Translations under genes and position numbers: made by a program
Part shown: in pieces, positions 10,482 through 22,571 of the stretch
Layout of the letters: every line of letters starts with the position of its first letter
Numbering within the stretch: position 1 is the first letter of the stretch
Notes under the pieces: model-generated
Database searches by the model: none
Told to the model about the DNA's origin: nothing
What the model saw: the letters and a program-made list of their open reading frames with translations, nothing else
From: Pochonia chlamydosporia 170
Taxonomy: Eukaryota; Ascomycota; Sordariomycetes; Hypocreales; Clavicipitaceae
DNA length: 64,000 nt
Direction: 5' to 3'
NCBI RefSeq assembly: GCF_001653235.2
Contig: NC_035795.1
Coordinates: 2,046,001-2,110,000 of the forward strand

Positions 10482-13400
10482 ATGCCCTCTGCAACTGCCC
10501 AAGATGCTCGGGCCCCTATTGCCATTATTGGCATGTCATGCCGATTTCCCGGTGACGCAGAAGATCCCTTAAAGTTCTGGGACCTCTTGAAAGAGGGACG
10601 GGAAGCTTACTCTGAGAAAACTCATCGATACAATGAAGAAGCGTTCTACCATCCAGGAGGCCAATTCAACAACAAACGCCAAAATGTCTTGCCCGTCAAG
10701 GGCGGATATATGCTCAAGCAGGATCCATATGTCTTTGACGCCGCCTTCTTTAACATCACTGCCGCAGAGGCGATCTCGTTCGATCCTAAGCAGCGCATCG
10801 CCATGGAAGTCACATACGAAGCTTTCGAAAACGCTGGCATGACACTTCAGAAAGCAGCTGGAACCAGGACAGCATGCTACATTGGCACTTCCATGAGCGA
10901 CTATCGAGATTCCATAGTCAGGGATTTCGGCAACTATCCCAAATACCACCTCCTCGGCACGAGTGATGAAATGATTTCCAATCGAATTTCACATTTCTTC
11001 GATCTCCGTGGTCCCAGCGCAACCATTGAGACGGCTTGTTCCTCAAGCCACGTCGCAACGCACATTGCCTGCCAGAGCATACAATCCGGCGAGTCAGATA
11101 TGGCTGTCGTTGGTGGTATCGGCATGCTCCTCGTGCCTGAAAGCACCATGCAGCTGAATAATCTCGGGTTTCTCAGTGCCTTTGGTCAATCCAGAGCATT
11201 TGACGCCTCAGGGGCAGGTTACGGCCGTGGCGAAGGCTGTGGAATCTTCATTTTGAAGAGATTAGACAAGGCCGTGGAAGATGGGGACACTATCCGTGCC
11301 GTTATCCGTGGATCAGGCGTTAACTCGGATGGATGGACACAGGGCGTGACTATGCCCTCGGGAGATGCGCAAGCTTCCTTAATTGAATATGTGTATAAGT
11401 CGAACGGACTTGACTATGAGGGCACACAGTATGTTGAAGCCCATGGGACGGGTACAAAGGTCGGCGATCCAACAGAAGCTGAGGCACTACATCGGACAAT
11501 CGGACAACCTACACCAAAGCGCAAGAAGCTATGGATAGGCAGTGTAAAGACAAATATTGGCCATCTTGAAGCAGCTGCCGGCGCGGCCAGCATGGTCAAG
11601 GGAGTGCTTGCCATGGAACACGGCTTCATTCCTCCGACACTTCATTTCAAGAACCCAAACCCGGCTATCAAGTTTGATGAGTGGCAACTAGGCGTCCCGA
11701 CTAAGTTGATGCCGTGGCCGGCTTGTCAGACCAGACGGATGAGTACCAGCGCCTTTGGTATGGGCGGCACCAACGCTCATCTTGTGTTGGAGAGACCAAA
11801 TGAGCCAGTGATACCTATACTAGAAAGAGGAGCCATTGGCGTTGCGAGGAAGAACCAGAAGAGACTCTTTGTCTTCAGTAGTCACGACCAAGCGGGTTTC
11901 AAGCGCATAGGCGACAGACTCGTCGAACACGTTGACTCCCTTGGCCCCATATCAGCAAATCCTGAGTACTTGGCCAACCTCGCACATACCCTTGCAGTCG
12001 GCCGGTCAGGCCTCACATGGAAAAGCTCATGTTTTGCGGAAAACATCACCGAGTTGCGAGAACACTTGACAACTTCTTCTCTTGCAGAAGGTGCAGTGCG
12101 TGCCACGGGCGAGCAAACTCGCATCGGCTTCGTCTTCACAGGCCAAGGAGCACAATGGGCACGTATGGGTGTCGAATTACTGGATCGAAAGGTGTTTGGC
12201 GAATCTGTGGCCAAGTCTACTACCTTCCTGCAAGATATGGGATGCGAATGGGATCCTGTCGTCGAACTGTCTAAATCACAGAAGCAGTCTCAGCTGGTGA
12301 AGCCGGAAATCAGCCAACCGATATGTACCATCTTACAAATTGCTTTGATAGATGAGCTACGATCATGGGGCATCCGGCCCGCAAAGGTCGTCGGTCATTC
12401 AAGCGGCGAAATCGCGGCAGCATACTGCATGGGGGCTCTTACACATCGAGACGCTCTCGCAGCAGCGTACTTCCGTGGCAAGGCATCTGCTAATGTGAAA
12501 CGCCGCGGAGGTATGATGGCGGTTGGTACAACACCAGAAGATGCGAAGAAGCTGATCACCGAGACGAAAGCACAAGCAACTGTTGCCTGTGTCAACTCAC
12601 CGAGGAGCATTACACTGTCAGGTGATGTGGATGCTCTGGAGGCTCTTCGAGAAACTTTTGAGAAACAGGGAGTCTTTGCTAGAAGACTCAAAGTTGACGT
12701 GGCATACCACTCCTCGCATATGCGTTCTTGTAGCGCAGAGTACCAGTCGTCAATCATGGACCTGGAACCAAGTGAGCTTGACGGAGTGAACGAGTCAAAG
12801 GAGCCCATCCTCATGGTATCCAGTGTGACTGGTGGTCTAGTTGATGCTGAAGCATTGGGGCCGTACTACTGGATCCGTAACTTGATCTCGCCGGTCCTCT
12901 TTTCAGACGCTCTCAGGGAGTTGGTATGCCCTGTTGATAGCGACGATGGTAGCGACGTCGATATGCTCATCGAAATTGGTCCTCACAGTGCTTTAAGAGC
13001 GCCCATCGAGCAGATATTATCTCACCATGACATCAAAAACGTCGAGTACGCGTCAATGCTCACTCGTGGAGAGTCTGGGTCAGAAACCATCCTCAAATTT
13101 GCCGCAGAGTTATTCCGTCGCGGCGTAGCGTTCGACATCGCCAAAGCAAACGATGACACTCAATGCCGTCTCCTGACAGACCTCCCTCCATACCCCTTCA
13201 ACCACAGCCAACAATTTCGAGCAGAGTCACGTCTTCAGAGGGAGACTCTAACCCAACAAAATCCCACGAAGAGTCTCATCGGCGCAGAGAGGCCGAGTCT
13301 TGACGAGCATGAGCGAGTCTGGCGTGGATTCATCAACCTCGATGATGAGCCTTGGCTACGAGACCATACCGTTGGCTCTACGGTGCTCTTCCCTGGTGCC

Positions 13401-16400
13401 GCCGTCATCACCATTGTCCTTGAAGCCGCTCAACAAATGGCCGAAGCAGGGAAATCAATTCGTTCCTTGACACTGCGAGACATCTCCTTCATGGCTATGA
13501 TGACACTGTTGGAAGGCACTCCGACCGAGGTCATCACCCATGTTCGACCGCATCTCGTGGCCACAACGGGAACTACACCGGCAACGTGGTGGGAATTTAC
13601 TGTCTCCTCGTGCACCGGCGTCACAAGCAATGTTCGTAATAACTGCCGTGGTCTATTCTGCATCAACTATGAGGATTCTCGTAGCTCACACATGGAGATG
13701 GAACTCGAAAAGTTTGAAGGCGATCGCGTGGCAACCTATCACCAGATCAAAGAGGAATGCGCAGAAGTTATTTCCAAGCAAGCATTCTATGACACTCTAG
13801 CTAGATCAGCCCTCGCATACGGCCCTCATTTCCAAGGAGTTGACAACTGCCGCCCTGGCAACGGCCAGACAGCATTCGAGGTCATCGTCAGCGATCTTGG
13901 CGAGACGTTTAACAAGGACAAATTGACTAGACCTTTCCTCATCCACGGTGGAACTCTCGACTCCATTTTCCAGGCGTGGGTGGGCAGCACCAAGGATAGC
14001 AATGGACCCGGCAGCTTTGGCTTCGAAAAGCCGTTGTTGCCGAAGAGTATTGGGGAGCTCGAAATTTCCCTCGACTTCCCTGGTGAAGTTGGGTATTCCT
14101 TAAATGGCCTTAGTACTTCTAGAAAACATGGGTTCAGCGAGTGGTCTACCGATATTGCCATGTTCGACCGAGACGTGTCCAAGCTGCTTTTGTCTGTCAA
14201 AGACTTCCACTTGGCTGAGCTTGAGGTAGAGGATGCGGACCGGCCAGATAGATCGGAGCACATGGATGTTGATCCGGCTGAGATATCCTCTGAGCCAAAG
14301 TGGAACTATGCTCTTGATTTCATGAATGCACAGGAAATCAAGCAAGTTGTAGAAACTTCATCTTCTTCAAACGATCAGCTCATCCAGGTAAGTTCCCGAC
14401 TCTGTCATTTCGGAGCCTGTGGCAAGTCACTAACAAAACAAGTTTATCTCCTTGGCCATACACCAACGGCCAAATCTCGAGATTCTGGAGTTAATTGACA
14501 ATGCGAATCAGCTTCCTCAGACAGCCGTAGGAAAGCTACCCAGGGGCAGACTCCTCCCAAATCAGGCCAGCTGTGCGATAATTGGTGGTGACTACGACGA
14601 TAACAACGAATCTGCAGCTGCCTTTAGACGGATTTTCAGCCTTGAGAATTCTGATGCTGTCCCGTCTGACGTTGCACCTGCCGATCTAGTCATTGCTGCC
14701 TTCAACTTAGGTAACTTGGAAGATATTGCAGACCGGCTCGTTGCTCTCGCCAAACCTGAAGCAAGGATAGTGTTTATTGCTGACAAGAAGTTGGATTCAA
14801 GCTTCGCCCTATTGGCAGATAAGGGCTTCGACCTTGTCTTCAGCACAGAAGCAGACTCTGAATCACTTGCCCTGTACTGTTTTGGCAAGAAAGAAGAGAC
14901 ACAGCCTGAACGACTCACCAACGGCTCAACTGGACAAGAGATCGTTATACTTGAACCGTCTTCACTATCCACGGAGTCGGACCACTTTTCCAAGGATCTT
15001 CAGCATGCGCTTGACAACATTGGCTACAATGTGTCTACAGTGACGGACATTCAGGGCGCGCATGCTGCTAAAGCGAGGATCTATGTATCCCTCCTTGAAG
15101 TTGAGAAGCCCGTGCTAGAGAACCTCTCGCAATCCGAGTTTGAAGGTCTCCGTGACTTGTTGTTGAATTGTGACCGCCTTCTGTGGATCACTTGCGGTGA
15201 CAGTCCGTCACTCCAGCTGGTCGATGGCTTCTCAAGAACCATAAGAAGCGAGTTTGCAGGTGTTGAATTCCAAGTTCTACATCTTAGCGGCAAGAAGTCC
15301 CAGCAGGGTCCATCGTTAGCAGCACAGATCGTCTTCAAACAAAGCACGGAGAGCGAATTCCGAGAGGGTAATGGACATCTGCAAATCTCGCGATGGTATA
15401 GAAGCGTCGAGGAGGACGACCATATCCGCAACCATCTCCTGGATTCCATCCGAATAGTGAGTCTGCCGGTGGATGAAAATATCAAAGACAGTTCTTCTTA
15501 CCGTCTTGCTGTCGGCAAGCCTGGGCTCTTAAATACATTGCATTTTGTGCCCGACGATAACACAGAAGCCCCTCTTGCAGACAACGAAGTCGAGATCCGG
15601 GTCAAAGCCAGCGGCATCAACTTCCGCGATATCATGGGTTCCATGGGTCTTCTCCCCGTGTCTGGGATCGGCCAAGAAGCAAGTGGTATAGTCGTCAGGG
15701 TAGGAAAACTAGGCGCGTCATCACTCAAACCAGGTGATCGCATCAGCACCCTGACAGTGGGAGGAACACACGCAACCAAGATTCGGTGTGACTACCGTGT
15801 TGCGAAGAAGATTCCCGAGGGGATGTCGTTTGAAGAAGCAGCAGGAATTCCCGTCGTCCACTGCACGGCATACTACGCTCTCGTCAAGTTGGCCAAGCTT
15901 CGCCCCGGCCAATCTGTGCTTATCCACGCCGCGGCTGGTGGCACCGGACAAGCAGCTCTACAGTTAGCGAAGCATCTTGGTCTGGCCATCTTCGCTACCG
16001 TAGGCACTGATACGAAACGAGCGCTCATTAGAGAAAAGTACGGAGTCCCTGATGAAAACATCTTCTACTCACGGGATGGCAGCTTCGTCAAAGGTATCGA
16101 GCGAGCAACCAACGGCCGTGGAGTTGATTGCGTTCTCAACTCTCTGTCGGGTGAGCTCTTGCGATTATCTTGGGGCTGTCTCGCGACCTTTGGTACGTTT
16201 GTCGAAATTGGTCTGCGGGACATCACGGACAACATGCGCCTTGACATGAGGCCCTTTGCCAAGAGTACTACATTCAGCTTCATCAACATGGTCACCTTGC
16301 TTCAGGAGAACCCTGATGCTATGGGAGAGATACTGGAGAGCGTATTCGAAATGATTCATCAAAACGTACTTCAGCCCGTCTTCCCAGTTACTGTCTACCC

Positions 16401-17688
16401 CGTTGGGAAGGTTGAAGAAGCGTTCCGGCTGATGCAGCAAGGTAAACATGTAGGCAAGATGATCTTGTCGTTTGCTGCAGATGAGGCCAAGGCACCCGTT
16501 CTATGCAGAGCCAAAGATTCATTCAAACTCGACCCCAAAGCGACGTATCTCTTTATCGGTGGTCTTGGTGGCCTCGGCCGCAGCATGGCCGTCGAGTTTG
16601 TTGCCTGTGGCGCCAGGAACATTGCATTTCTCTCGCGATCAGGGGACACCAAGCCCGAGGCAAAGGCCGTTGTGGACGAGCTGAGAGAACTTGGGACTCG
16701 AGTTCAGGTGTACCGCGGCGATGTCTCTGACGAAACCTCCTTCCGTGATGCTATGGAACAATGCTCTCAGGAGCTACCGCCAGTGAAGGGCGTGATCCAA
16801 ATGGCCATGGTGCTTCGCGATGTGGTATTTGAAAAGATGAAGTATGATGACTGGACGACCGGGTTACGGCCAAAGGTACAAGGCACTTGGAACCTGCACA
16901 CTTTCTTCGACAAAGATCGCCCACTGGACTTCATGATCTTCTTCTCATCTATTGCAGGTGTCTTCGGCAACCCAAGTCAAGCGCAGTATGCCGCAGGCAA
17001 CACCTATCAAGACTCACTGGCAAAATACCGACGAGACAGAGGTCTGAAAGCCGTGTCCGTCAATCTAGGCATCATGCGAGACGTGGGCGTTATTGCAGAG
17101 GGCGACTCGCACTTCATGCAACAGTGGGAAGAAGTGCTTGGCATTCGCGAGCCTGCCTTCCATGCACTCATCAAGAGTATCATCAACGGCCAACTAGACA
17201 CCAGCAACATTCGAGAGGCTGCGAAATGCCCCGTCCAGGTCACCGTTGGTTTAGGCACTGGCGACATTCTCGCAAGGAACAAGATCAAGGAGCCTGATTA
17301 CTTCCGAGATGCTCGTTTCGGCGCCTTGGCCGTCTGCAGCAGCACCTCCACCGCCGCAGCCAGTTCAGGAGAAAATGGTGTGTCCATAGCATCCCAGTTA
17401 GCTGGCTTGAGCAACGAGGCGGATCCGGAAGCAGCAGCAGGGCCCATTATCACGAAAGCTCTGGTGAGCAAGCTGGCAAAGATTCTTCAAGTGCCGCCTA
17501 CCGAGATCGACTCTAGTCGGCCGATGTATCGTTATGGCGTGGATTCTCTGGTGGCGATTGAGGTGAGGAATTGGATTACGAAGGAGATGAGTGCCAATAT
17601 GTCGCTGATGGATATTCTTGGCGCTATGCCGATGGAGCAGTTTGCGGTGCAGATTGCAAAGAAGAGTAAGTTGTTGGGAGGTTCTTGA
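10482..17688 (+). CDS. Highly reducing type I iterative polyketide synthase (KS-AT-DH-psiMT-ER-KR-ACP)
   Basis: Builds a reduced polyketide chain from malonyl-CoA in the cytosol. Two exons, 10482-14387 and 14443-17688, give 2383 aa. The frame opens earlier at a TTG, but the first ATG (MPSATAQDARAP) directly precedes the KS domain. KS has its nucleophile in ETACSSS (Cys186) plus His321 and His361. AT has GHSSGE (Ser640). DH has RDHTVGS (His962) and the TLDSIFQ aspartate (Asp1160). ER has the NADPH motif AAAGGTGQAA near 1797. KR has GGLGGLGR near 2007, with the FFSS serine, Tyr2151 and Asn2155. ACP has GVDSL (Ser2337). The methyltransferase region after the intron is degenerate: ELIDNANQL stands where family members have EIGAGTG, and the domain is shortened, so C-methylation is not expected. 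There is no thioesterase, as usual for this class, so release needs a separate enzyme or is spontaneous. Confidence 0.96.
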
Positions 17689-18298
17689 TAGTTGTGGGAG
17701 CCATGTTTTAGTTTGCGGGTGTTACTTATAGTTGTGGGATATACGTAGATCAATGTCAATAAATAAAGGTTGCGAGTTTGCACTTGACACCAATGATAAA
17801 CGGAGCTGCGTGGAGCAATGTTCTAAACGGAGCCGATAACCCCATGGTCTTTCAGGATTAATTTCGTTACTATAATTGCAATTCTCTCATTGACTCCCTT
17901 ACCGCACAAGACTCTGCCATACAAGTATCACCAGAGCCTTTATTAAAGCCAATCCACTACCTATAGCTCAGTACAGTCCAGTAACTAAATGCCATTTCAA
18001 CAGAAACAATCTGCTAAATAAAGATGTCTTGGCAGTTCCACTGTTGAGTCTTTTGGCGGCGTTATGTCGTCACCCCGAACCAATACCATCAATTACACAA
18101 AGCACATGGCGCAGGGGTCCAAAAAAGACAATTTCAACAGTTGCTCTCAATCAGTGACTCACTGGCCATCTCTAATTGATTCATGGTAAAATGCAGACTC
18201 CTAATATAATTGCCGCCTTTTGATTGCCGAACCAAAGGCAAGCTCAAAACTCACAACTCGCTCACGAGGGCACGCGACACAAATCCCATCCCGCAGCA
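17689..18298. other. Intergenic region between PKS and CHR transporter
   Basis: About 610 bp with no gene seen. It holds the PKS 3' UTR on the left and the promoter of the chromate-transporter-like gene on the right. No unusual repeat or structured element was noticed. Confidence 0.55.
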
Positions 18299-19880
18299 AT
18301 GACTGTAAATAACTGGGATGTCAGATTGCGACGAGCCAGTCGGCATGTCTGGGAAACGACGAGGGTTAATTGGCATCTTGGTTTCACTGCATTCGGTGGA
18401 CCACCTGTCCATTTTAAAATCGTAGGTACTAGACATATGGTTTCACTGTTGCGTAGTGCTAATGAGCTTGCAGTTTCATGATAAATTCGTCCTGAAGCTA
18501 CGATGGATAGACGAACAGCTTGTAAGCTACCTCCTTCCACGCCATCAATTCGACGACAACCCTAACAGTAACTCAGTACCAAGAACTCTTCAGCATCTCA
18601 CAGGCACTATGTGGCCCAGCAAGCACCAAGATGCTATACTGCATTAACCTCATCCACGGTAATCTGCTTACCGCTCTTCTCGCCTTCTCCATATGGAGGT
18701 GAGCCATATCCTCTACCCTCATCAACACAAACAGCGAACTAAAGACAGCATATAAAGTCTCCCCGGCGCATTAGGCATGTTCGGTCTGTCCATTGGCGTC
18801 TCAAGCATACAAGATACCCTACCGCGAGCTGTATACGCTCTCCTGTCCGGACTCAACGCCGCCACCGTCGGCATCATCGCCCTTGCAGCAGTCGAACTTT
18901 CCAACAAAGCCATCACAGATCAAGTCACCAGGATTCTCGTCTTTCTAGCCGCCACAGCGGGAATGCTGTACAACGCACTGTGGTACTTTCCCGTGCTGAT
19001 GATTCTGTCCGGCTGCATCACCATCACACACGACTACCGCTGGCTACACAGGCCCGCGCGAGCCCTGAAACATCTCTCAATGAGACTACGAAGAGTCTCG
19101 CCGACGACAGCACAAGTGTCAAGTGAAGGAGAAGACGCCCTCAATGAGGCTCCTAGGGCAGAAACCGAGCCACGCACCATACCGGAAGAGTACCGCCTCA
19201 ACTTCTCATGGAAGTCCGGAACGGCCATCATCACGACATTCTTCCTCGCATTCATCATCATCATGGTCCTTCGAGGCGTGTTACCCCATCCTCCCATGCT
19301 GTTCCAGTTATTCTCCAACCTTTTCCTCGCGGGGACAATCATATTCGGCGGCGGACCAGTGGTGATCCCCCTGCTGAGAGAATACGTCGTCGCAGAAGGA
19401 TGGGTCAGCCCCCGCGACTTTCTCATCGGCCTTGCCATCACCCAGGCGTTTCCGGGACCAAACTTCAACTTTGCAGTGTTTCTCGGTAGTCTGGCGGCGA
19501 TAAACAGCGGCTATTCCTCTGTTGAAGGTGCTATTTTGGGATTCCTCGGCATCTTTCTCCCCGGCATTGTGCTTGTCCAGGGGACGATGGGTGTGTGGAG
19601 CGCCCTGCGAAGTAAGCCGTGGGTGAAGTCTGGACTGAGGGGTGTGAATGCTGGTGCCGTTGGCCTGATTTACACGGCGGTGTATCGTATCTGGCAGGTG
19701 GGTTATATTGATGAGGGTTTTCAGTCTGGGAAAAGTCTGGGTGATGATCCGTGGTGGGTGGTGGTTACGGCGACGGCGTATGTGGGCGGGATGCATTTTG
19801 GGGTTCCTGCGGCGGTTGCTATTGTTCTTGGTGCTGTGTTGGGGTTGGTTCGGTATGGTGTTGTTTCGGCTCACAGCTGA
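18299..19880 (+). CDS. CHR-family (chromate) ion transporter
   Basis: Membrane transporter of the CHR superfamily (ChrA-like), whose members export chromate and probably sulfate-like anions. Four exons (18299-18421, 18474-18521, 18577-18698, 18758-19880) join in frame to 471 aa. The family signature GFTAFGGPPVHF opens domain 1, followed by FHDKFVLKLRWIDEQL and QALCGPASTKMLYCI. After a hydrophilic linker (about residues 205-255), domain 2 starts with FGGGPVVIPLLREYVV and contains ITQAFPGPNFNF. This is the usual two-domain fungal form. About ten hydrophobic segments are visible. The very short second exon (48 bp) is typical of fungal members. It lies next to the PKS but has no obvious role in polyketide synthesis, so it is more likely the cluster border or a passenger gene. 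Confidence 0.9.
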
Positions 19881-20040
19881 TGCATACGTGTGTGGTTGGA
19901 TCCAAGTATAGTGTTATATTGTTGGATTCTTCAAGTTATTCTAAACATCTAGCGTGGTATATGATTCGAATGGTGACAATGTATTTGATGATTTTCCTCC
20001 AGGGTCATCTCTTTGCCTTTGACATGACGCTTGTATAATT

Positions 20041-21681
20041 CTATTTTACAGGATGTTCCGTGCCTTGAGCCACGTTGGCTGCATCGTCTCTGGTCTCCTG
20101 CTTTGCTGGTGATGGTTCTATCGCAGACTCACTTGTTTCAACACCCTCAGCGCCCATTTCCTTTCCTATAGATTCATTTGTGCTTGGTACTGAGACTACA
20201 TCGGCTTGCAGTTCTGGTTTAGGAATGGCAGACACTTCGTTTTCGTCAAATTTATGTTGAGAATCGGAGATAACCAGTGCTGTACCCTCAGATTCATCGA
20301 TGCTGGATTCTGCCAGCTTGCCATCCTTACCGTCTTGAGCCTCATCTGCTTGCGTCTCATCGTCGTTGTCTGCAATTACAGACGTCTCCGGCTCAACTTC
20401 TTCGATATCTGCGTTCTTCATATCAAGTTCCTTTGCTTCAATGTGATCAACATCACTAAATCTGCCATCACCTGACTCTTTCGCCTGATCTGCCACATCA
20501 GAAGTATCTTCCACTGCCGTGTCTTCATCCGGCACATCCGGCTCATTGACTTCCAAAAACGAGTTATCTCGTCCTATTGTATCGAATGGCCCATCCGGAA
20601 GTAGGTCAAAAAGCTCCTCCTGCAGTTCCGGGTAGTCAAACGTGTTGCGCCTGATACTATCCCAGTCCTTCTCCGGCGGAAGAATCCTCTCCCATGGATC
20701 ACGGTAAACATTATGCCATGCCATTGCATCATACTCGTCATAGCGATGTCTGTTTTTCTCATCCGCATACAGAGGAAACGGCGATTCTGTGTCTGACGAG
20801 CTACCTTTAAGAAACTCGAGCGTCTCGTCAAGCTGCGACTCGAGCAATCTCCAGATACGAACAGTCCAGTCGCGTCTTCCAGAGTGGAGATAGACATCTT
20901 TACACTAATCTTGTGTTAGTGTTCGTCAATGGGTTATTGAAGGGCAGAAAATTACCTCGGTACCCGACTCTCCTCTGTCAAAGAGAAACACGCCACCAAA
21001 GACTCGGTCCTCTGCCCAGTATGCCGCAACATCAGCTAGACCATGCGGATATTCCTCGTGGAAACGATACGCTGTAAGGGTAAAGATGGAAGGGTATGGA
21101 GGTAGTGTTAAAAGTGTTGTCCATTCTCCTGGCATGTACTCAATCCTGATGTCAGCTTCGCGCCACGAGACCACACTATCAATGTCGCCTTTATGCGACT
21201 TTTCTTCCAAATTGAATAAGAATACTGCAATTGAATGTACTGCATTTGCCATCATCTCTATTAGACGCAGATCAAACTGCCGAGTTCCAGGCGCAGCGTC
21301 TTGAAACGCTTGAACCAACTTGTCCTTGGTCAGCAAACTCTCATATTAACGTCAACAACAACATAAACAACGTCCTAGACTCACTGAGGATTTAATCTCC
21401 AGAATAGCAGGGTCAAATGTGTCACGAAACTCTCTAGTTCTTTCTAAGGCGCCCTCGCACAATTGTTCATGAGCTTTGAGAGGGTGGCTTCCGACTAAGT
21501 TCCTGGCAGACCTATTCTCTCGGTAGACGTCAATCGTTGGCAACCCATCGATGAGCTGAGCCATTGTGAACTCCGCCAGGTCTGTGTAGAGAACTCTCAG
21601 AAGCCCTTGCTTAAAAGTTGCAAAGTGATCTGGGTCGAGGGTCGACACGGAAACCGTCGACAGAGACCTTGAGCTCGCCAT
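20041..21681 (-). CDS. Conserved fungal protein of unknown function with acidic C-terminal tail
   Basis: Three exons, 21681-21385, 21339-20956 and 20904-20041, join in phase 0 to 514 aa. The first ATG (MASSRSLSTVSV) is used because the longer frame starts at TTG. The first intron is only 45 bp by this reading. The N-terminal about 320 residues look globular, with mixed helix and strand and several tryptophans (e.g. READIRIEYMPGEWTTLLTL). From about residue 330 the chain becomes a disordered, strongly acidic Asp/Glu/Ser-rich tail. I recognise no catalytic motif, signal peptide or membrane segment, so it is probably cytosolic or nuclear. The 3' end faces the CHR gene closely (160 bp) and the 5' end is divergent from the HEXXH protein gene. 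No function is assigned. Confidence 0.8.
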
Positions 21682-22571
21682 TGTCCCGTCGTGCTGCCCA
21701 ACAAAGATATGCGAGTTGTGGGCGAGCCAAAATGAAGACTGTAAAGATGCTCTCAAGTTGATGAATACCTCCCGTAAAAAAAAAAGTCAGCGTTCAGAAA
21801 TGTCAACGGCGGCTGACACCAGATGATGGACGGAGACGTTTGAAGGTTCGAGTTCTCCAAACTGCCCCGCCATTGAAATGCAAGGTGAGAGATAGCCGCT
21901 CTGGATGGGCGCTTACATGCGAGTTGGGCCATGTACCAAATCCTGGTCTGTTTCAAATTTATATTTTGATACAAGTGAGCGGGCTCGATAAGATCTAATA
22001 AAGGCAATGATCCATTCACGAGCTGCACATGAACCGGTGGGCGGCTAGGGAATGGACAGCGCTTGGTCGCATTCATTCAACCAGTCCATCTCGCAAGCTC
22101 AGCCAACGAAATGGGCGTTGGCCAACAGAAGGTAGCAATGCATTCCATTTTCTTGTTTTATTGTATTTACTATACTGCCGTTACAAACATAGTTATGTCC
22201 ACGGACTTCTCCTGCAGGATGTCTCCAAGAGGGCGGCATGATGATCGCCATGTTCTCATCTTTTTGAAACTCATGTTAGCCAGCCGTGTAGACCACGGCG
22301 TCTAATTTAATTTCCACTCCATGAAGATTTTCGGTCCAAAAAATTTGGTAGAGATTTTGTCGAAACTATATAAGTTTGCCTGTCTGGCTTGTAAATTATC
22401 AGACTCACCAAACACTACACTTCTCTTCATATCTCTTGTTACCATCCACCTCTCAAGCAGAATAGTTCACATTATATTCCCAAACTCTCAAATTCTAGTT
22501 ACATTTCCTATCTTAGGCAACCTCTACTACCACATATCGCCGGGTTTACTATATGCCAAGTTTGTCACACG
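21682..22571. promoter_or_regulatory. Divergent intergenic region
   Basis: Holds the promoters of the unknown protein (minus strand) and the HEXXH protein (plus strand). An A-run at about 21776-21783 is the only low-complexity feature noted. The open frame at 22321-22674 overlaps the next gene in another phase and is not supported. Confidence 0.5.

Noticed and set aside
19308..19874. Minus-strand 188-codon frame inside the CHR gene
   Set aside because: Antisense shadow with His/Arg/Asn-rich low-complexity translation; the plus-strand exon has clear family motifs.
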